11,375 nt of DNA, taken from NCBI GenBank assembly GCA_013152845.1, contig JAADFM010000003.1, forward strand, positions 1 to 11,375, given 5' to 3'. The notes under the pieces are model-generated. The model made no database searches. It had not been told where the DNA came from and saw only the letters and a program-made list of their open reading frames with translations. This DNA comes from Methanobacteriota archaeon. Lineage in GTDB: Archaea > Hydrothermarchaeota > Hydrothermarchaeia > Hydrothermarchaeales > JAADFM01. Both the position numbers and the translations under genes were made by a program. Positions 8,213 through 11,375 of the stretch are shown here, piece by piece (the first letter of the stretch is position 1; each line of letters opens with the position of its first letter).

Positions 8213-8404
8213 TCAGCCCAGCTCTTCTTTGAGTTCGTCAAGGGATATGGTCTTGCCTTTGCGGTGCTCCTCAAGGGCCTTGTCCAGCAGCCGCTCTTCC
8301 TCGGGGGTCAGAAAACGGTCCGCAATCTCCTCCCTCATGGCCTCCACGGTATGCCGCAGGGCCTTAAGTTCATCATAAACCTTGTCGATTGTCGCTTCTC
8401 CCAT
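8213..8404 (-). CDS. Antitoxin of the RelE-type module
   Basis: 63 residues, acidic, all helical in appearance. An N-terminal helix (about 3-32, ATIDKVYDELKALRHTVEAM) is followed by TPEEERLLDKALEEHRKGKTI and ends in SLDELKEELG, a C-terminus typical of RelB-like archaeal antitoxins that wrap the toxin. I do not see a clear DNA-binding motif. ATG at 8404 is preferred over ATG at 8416 because the TATA element (8428-8438) is about 28 bases upstream of 8404 but too close to 8416, implying a leaderless mRNA. The order antitoxin then toxin and the short gap are standard for the family; the antitoxin call rests mainly on position. Confidence 0.8.
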   Translation of the reverse strand: MGEATIDKVYDELKALRHTVEAMREEIADRFLTPEEERLLDKALEEHRKGKTISLDELKEELG

Positions 8405-8427
8405 TATCCATAACATCCCTGTTTAAC

Positions 8428-8438
8428 ATTTAAAAACC
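8428..8438 (-). promoter_or_regulatory. TATA element of the toxin-antitoxin operon
   Basis: GTTTTTAAATG on the minus strand, centred about 28 bases before the ATG at 8404. No ribosome site is seen before that ATG, so a leaderless transcript is expected. Confidence 0.5.
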
Positions 8439-8457
8439 TTCGTTTGCCCGGGGATAA

Positions 8458-8471
8458 TTTAATATCGTTAC
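8458..8471 (+). promoter_or_regulatory. TATA element of the nuclease/radical SAM operon
   Basis: TTTAATAT at 8458-8465, centred about 28 bases before ATG at 8489, points to a leaderless mRNA. It is followed by CGTTAC (8466-8471), the same hexamer in the same position as after the chaperonin TATA element; this may be chance. Confidence 0.5.
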
Positions 8472-8488
8472 CCACCCACGTCTTTGTA

Positions 8489-9586
8489 ATGCTCCTCGAC
8501 CCTTATGTCTCAGACAAGCCCGTCATAGTCTATGACGCCAACGAGGCCCGGACCCACGTCATCCGCTATCTCAGGAAGTACGAAGACATCACACTGATCA
8601 AGCGCCCCCTGGAGATTGCCGACTACCTGGTCCAGACCTCGGAGGGGACCATCGCCGTTGAGCGCAAGCGGGCCTCGGATTTTCTCTCGAGTATCTCGGA
8701 CGGGCGGTTGTTCACCCAGCTTGAGAACCTCACCGAGTACGAGGACCCGCGGCTGATACTGGAAGGGGCAGTCTTCACCAACTGCAAGGGGGGCAGGTGT
8801 TTCACCATCGATTCGGTGGGAAAGAGCCTCCACAAGAAGAAGAGCGCCCGCAGCCAGCCCCGCACCGTCTGGTCCACCCAGTTCTGGGTCCACCCACATG
8901 CCTTCACCTCGATTTACAAGAAGGTCCAGGACATGGGCATCCGCATCGTGCCCACCGGCAGCGTCCACGACACAGCCGACATCCTCCACTTCTGGGCCAC
9001 CCAGGGGGAGCGGGGGGAGCACCTCTCCATCCGCCAGAAGCCCAAGACCTTCACCGACCTGGACAAGCAGCTCTACCTCATCGCCGGCATCCCCGGGGTC
9101 AACACCAAGCGGGCCGAGGCGTTGCTCAAGGAGTTCGGGACCCCCATGGCGGTCTTCCACTCCTTCCTGGATTATCCGGCCAAGAAGTACCCGGTGGGGG
9201 GCATCGGGGACAAGACCGTGGGAGAGGTCCGCCGCATCCTCACCAAGAACCTCATGGAAGGCGCCCCCAGGCGGATGATAGAGCACGAGTTCAAGAGCGG
9301 GGTGGCTGAACTTGCGGCCATCCTCCACCGCAAGGAGAACGAACTGAAAGGGATGACGGTTCCGCAATTGAAAGAAGAGCTCCGGAAGAGGGGGCTGAAA
9401 CTCGGCGGCAGGAAGGATGAGCTGGTGGGGCGCCTCCTGGAGACCATCCCGGAGGAGGAGAGGGTGGACATCCCGCTGTTCATCGAGAGGTACGAGGCCC
9501 TGGAGAAGAGCAAGACGGAGTTCCATGCCATCCCCAGGGAGCTCCGCTCGGCCTACCGGAGGTTCAGGAGGGGCGCCGGAAAGTGA
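8489..9586 (+). CDS. XPF/Mus81-like structure-specific nuclease: ERCC4 - HhH - SAP
   Basis: Probable nuclease acting on forked, flapped or branched DNA in repair or fork restart. It is 365 residues with no helicase domain. The ERCC4 nuclease domain (about 10-165) starts PVIVYDANE (11-19), has D45 where the GD motif falls, the catalytic ERK-x3-D at E58-R59-K60-D64, and SDGRLFTQL (70-78). Two helix-hairpin-helix units follow (about 193-255: LIAGIPGVNTKRAEALLKEFG and VGGIGDKTVGEVRRIL). A SAP-like DNA-binding motif lies at about 286-318 (MTVPQLKEELRKRGLKLGG, then RKDELVGRLLE), ending in a basic tail. ATG at 8489 is preferred to the 15-codon longer start at 8444 because of the TATA spacing. Its stop overlaps the radical SAM start by 4 bases. 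Confidence 0.9.
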   Translation: MLLDPYVSDKPVIVYDANEARTHVIRYLRKYEDITLIKRPLEIADYLVQTSEGTIAVERKRASDFLSSISDGRLFTQLENLTEYEDPRLILEGAVFTNCKGGRCFTIDSVGKSLHKKKSARSQPRTVWSTQFWVHPHAFTSIYKKVQDMGIRIVPTGSVHDTADILHFWATQGERGEHLSIRQKPKTFTDLDKQLYLIAGIPGVNTKRAEALLKEFGTPMAVFHSFLDYPAKKYPVGGIGDKTVGEVRRILTKNLMEGAPRRMIEHEFKSGVAELAAILHRKENELKGMTVPQLKEELRKRGLKLGGRKDELVGRLLETIPEEERVDIPLFIERYEALEKSKTEFHAIPRELRSAYRRFRRGAGK

Positions 9587-10643
9587 AAGAGGGCTTCGGC
9601 AACGTCTGGACAGCCGAGCTGCCCGAGGGGTGCAGGCTCTGCATGAAAGGTGCAAAACTGGTCCTCTTCGTCACCGGGGTCTGCGGCAGGGCGTGCTTCT
9701 ACTGCCCGCTGTCGAAGAAGCGGGCCGGGCGGGACCTGTCCTGGGCCAACGAGCGGCCCGTCCGCTCCAGGGACGACGTCATCCTTGAGGCCCATAGAAT
9801 GGAGGCCCTGGGGGCCGGCATCACCGGCGGCGACCCGGGGGTGAGGATGGAGAGGACCCTGGAATACATCCGGCTGCTGAAGGAGGCCTTCGGCCCGGAG
9901 TTCCACATCCACATGTACACGGCAATGGCCCTGGGCGGGAGGGAGCTCAAAGAGCTGAAAAGGGCCGGGCTGGACGAGATTAGGTACCACGCCTGGGGCA
10001 AGGCGGAGGGCATGTGGGAGTCCATGGAGCGGGCCGTGGGGGCCGGACTTTCCACCGGGGTGGAGATTCCTGCCATTCCCGGGCAGGGGAAGGGGATAGA
10101 GGCCGTGGCCCGGCGCATGGAGGGTACGGGGGCGGAGTTCCTGAACCTCAACGAACTGGAGTTCTCCCATGAGAACGCACAGGCCATGAGGGAGAGGGGC
10201 TATGAACTCAAGTCCGAGACCTCCCATGCCGTAAGGGGGAGGCGGCCCTGGAGGCCATGGCGGCCTGCCGGGACCTGGAGCTGGCCATCCACTTCTGCAC
10301 CTCATCATACAAGGACTCCCACCAGCTGAAGGAGCGCCTGCTGCGCACCGCCAGGAGGACCGCAAGGCCCTTCGAGGACGTGACAGAGGAGGGGCTGCTG
10401 CTTAAAGGGGTCATCCGGCCGGCGGGAGGAAGGGAGCTTGAGGCCCTGAAAACGACACTGCAAAAACGGTTCGATATCCCCGATGAGCTACTCTTCATCG
10501 ACCGGGAAAAGGAGAGGATTGAGACCTCCATCGACGTGGCCGAGAGGCTCTCCCGGCTGTACCGGGGCCGGGGGATGGAGTTCTTCCTGGTGGAGGAGTA
10601 CCCAACCCACGACCGCCTGGAGACCCAGGTGGTCAGGCTTTAG
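9583..10643 (+). CDS. Radical SAM protein (COG2108-like), interrupted by a one-base frameshift
   Basis: Uncharacterised archaeal radical SAM protein related to pyruvate-formate-lyase activating enzymes. GTG at 9583 overlaps the nuclease stop (GTGA). The first part has CRLC (C17, C20), the iron-sulfur motif C34-x3-C38-x2-C41 in GVCGRACFYCPL, TGGDPG, and NLNELEFS. It stays in frame to about 10238; the frame then shifts and the rest (EAALEAMAACRDLELAIHFC onward) reads in another frame to TAG at 10641-10643. One extra G in the run at 10235-10239 would restore an unbroken 353-residue protein reading VRGEAALEAM. As written, the first frame runs to a premature stop near 10329. This could be a sequencing error, a recent inactivation, or slippage. 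The function of the family is unknown to me. Confidence 0.85.
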
Positions 10644-11187
10644 GTTTTTTGGCCGCAGGCTTTTTGGCTGCTTTCTTCTTTGCCGGGGCCTTCTTGGCGG
10701 CGGGTTTCTTTGCCGCAGGCTTTTTGGCAGCCGACTTCTTTGGAGCCTCCTTTTTGGCTGATTTTTTCTTTCCTGGAGCCTTCTTGGCAGGCGCTTTTTT
10801 CTTCGCCGGTGCTTTCTTCTTGGCCGGGGCCTTCTTTGCCGCCGGTTTCTTGGCCGGAGTCTTCTTCTTGGCCGGTTTCTTCTTGGGCGCAGGCTTTTTG
10901 ACCGGTGCTTTCTCCTTCTTTGGGGCCTTGGGGGGCTCCGGCGGCTTGTCCAGGGTCACGGTGGTGCCGACGGCATCCCCGGGCAGGCCCTTCCTGAACT
11001 GGGCCAGGAGGGAGTCCCTGCCGTGGGTCCTGACAATCTTGCCGGAGATGAGGGTTCCGGCGCGGCTCATCCAGAAGACCTTCCTGCCCGCGAAGTCGGC
11101 CGGGCGCTCCCCTGAAAAGGACAATATGCCGTAATTGTAATAGCTGTGCCTCTTGTTTCCCTTGAACCCGGTAATCCTTGCTTCCAT
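10633..11187 (-). CDS. rpl35ae: Ribosomal protein L35Ae with a long histone H1-like C-terminal tail
   Basis: Large-subunit ribosomal protein. Residues 1-80 match L35Ae: [31 protein letters not shown] (32-40), [17 protein letters not shown] (48-64) and [14 protein letters not shown] (66-79), which aligns from memory with the Pyrococcus protein. Archaeal L35Ae usually ends here. Instead, residues 81-184 form a disordered tail of Lys, Ala and Pro built from PAKK, AAKK and APAKK units. ATG at 11187 has GGAGG (11195-11199) 7 bases upstream and a consensus TATA element at 11230-11238. Its 3' end overlaps the end of the radical SAM gene on the other strand by 11 bases. The tail may bind rRNA or DNA; that is inference. 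L35Ae is patchily distributed in archaea. Confidence 0.9.
   Translation of the reverse strand: MEARITGFKGNKRHSYYNYGILSFSGERPADFAGRKVFWMSRAGTLISGKIVRTHGRDSLLAQFRKGLPGDAVGTTVTLDKPPEPPKAPKKEKAPVKKPAPKKKPAKKKTPAKKPAAKKAPAKKKAPAKKKAPAKKAPGKKKSAKKEAPKKSAAKKPAAKKPAAKKAPAKKKAAKKPAAKKPKA
10636..10947 (-). repeat. Low-complexity repeat encoding the Lys/Ala/Pro tail of L35Ae
   Basis: About 310 bases of degenerate repeats coding for units such as [17 protein letters not shown] and KKPAPKKK. The underlying codons vary (both AAG and AAA for Lys; GCC, GCG, GCA and GCT for Ala), so the peptide is conserved more than the DNA. The array is therefore old or under protein-level selection rather than a fresh DNA expansion. 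Confidence 0.8.
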
Positions 11188-11194
11188 GACAAAT

Positions 11195-11238
11195 CCTCCT
11201 GAAAGAGCAATCTTAGATAGGGATTCGTTTTTATAAAG
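11195..11238 (-). promoter_or_regulatory. L35Ae promoter and ribosome binding site
   Basis: Minus-strand CTTTATAAA (11230-11238) is a consensus archaeal TATA box about 45 bases before the ATG. A start point about 25 bases downstream leaves a short leader holding GGAGG at 11195-11199. No operator-like repeat is seen. Confidence 0.7.
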
Positions 11239-11262
11239 TTTTGGTAGGGTTAGGGTCCCTCC

Positions 11263-11375
11263 TCAAATCTCCCCCCTGTGCAGGGCCGTCCCCACCAGGG
11301 CGCCGTGGACCCCCATCTCCTCGAGGAGTGCCAAATCAGCCTTCCTTATCCCGCCGCCCACATAGATTTCCACAC
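11263..11375 (-). CDS. HisA-like TIM-barrel protein, C-terminal fragment
   Basis: The last 36 codons and TGA of a gene entering from beyond the window's right edge. The fragment reads VEIYVGGGIRK, DLALLEEMGVHGALVGTALHRGEI. The GGGI loop and the later LVGTALHRG are the two phosphate-binding segments of HisA/HisF-type half barrels. It could be HisA itself (ProFAR isomerase, histidine synthesis) or the archaeal HisA-related family (COG1411), whose members I recall ending in a similar ALH-G sequence. The fragment is too short to decide. It lies 75 bases before the L35Ae gene on the same strand, but that gene has its own promoter. Confidence 0.75.
   Translation of the reverse strand, partial: VEIYVGGGIRKADLALLEEMGVHGALVGTALHRGEI

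Noticed and set aside
10636..10947. Repeat tract considered as a CRISPR or DNA satellite array
   Set aside because: Units are short, unevenly spaced, in frame, and vary at third codon positions, so the repeat is at the protein level.
10649..11134. Plus-strand frame reading a Phe/Ala/Gly-rich hydrophobic repeat that could look like a membrane protein
   Set aside because: It is the antisense of the Lys/Ala/Pro tail (AAG codons read as Phe/Leu); the minus strand has the L35Ae domain, a ribosome site and a TATA box.
11245..11255. Telomere-like TAGGGTTAGGG upstream of the L35Ae promoter
   Set aside because: Fewer than two units, interior to a chromosome-like region between ordinary genes; chance is the better explanation.

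Overview
The window reads as part of an archaeal chromosome, most likely from a GC-rich thermophile or hyperthermophile of the euryarchaeal side; I cannot name the lineage. The evidence is a group II chaperonin (thermosome), archaeal ribosomal protein L35Ae, TATA-type promoters with several apparently leaderless genes, GGAGGTGA-type ribosome binding sites, and the two enzymes that make di-myo-inositol phosphate (DIP), a solute known mainly from organisms growing at high temperature.

From 1 to about 7.9 kb everything is on the minus strand and nearly everything concerns heat and protein stability. Read in the direction of transcription, a chaperonin operon (7829 down to 3834) encodes a two-helix membrane protein, a thermosome subunit, GroES, GroEL and a small Cys-containing protein. 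A second unit (3782 to 553) begins with a winged-helix regulator that resembles the archaeal heat-shock repressors Phr and HSR1. It continues with inositol-1-phosphate synthase, the fused CTP:inositol-1-phosphate cytidylyltransferase/DIP-phosphate synthase, and a 43-residue four-CxxC zinc-finger protein missed by ordinary ORF cutoffs. A third unit begins with an Hsp20 gene (491, leaving the window at 1). The Hsp20 and regulator promoters share 15 of 17 bases beside their TATA elements. The chaperonin promoter carries a GTAAC-N5-GTTAC inverted repeat. I infer one heat-stress regulon that controls chaperones and thermoprotectant synthesis together.

From 7.9 to 8.4 kb lies a RelE-type toxin with its antitoxin, on the minus strand. 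Divergent from it, a plus-strand pair (8489-10643) encodes an XPF/Mus81-like ERCC4 nuclease with HhH and SAP domains and, overlapping by 4 bases, a COG2108-like radical SAM protein broken by an apparent one-base loss in a G run.

The right end returns to the minus strand with ribosomal protein L35Ae, which carries an unusual 104-residue Lys/Ala/Pro tail resembling histone H1, and the last 36 codons of a HisA-like TIM-barrel gene.

The most notable points are the group II and group I chaperonins in one collinear operon, the clustering with DIP synthesis and a Phr-like regulator, the hidden zinc finger, and the H1-like ribosomal tail. No stretch over 300 bases lacks a gene. I saw no tRNA, rRNA, CRISPR array or insertion sequence.
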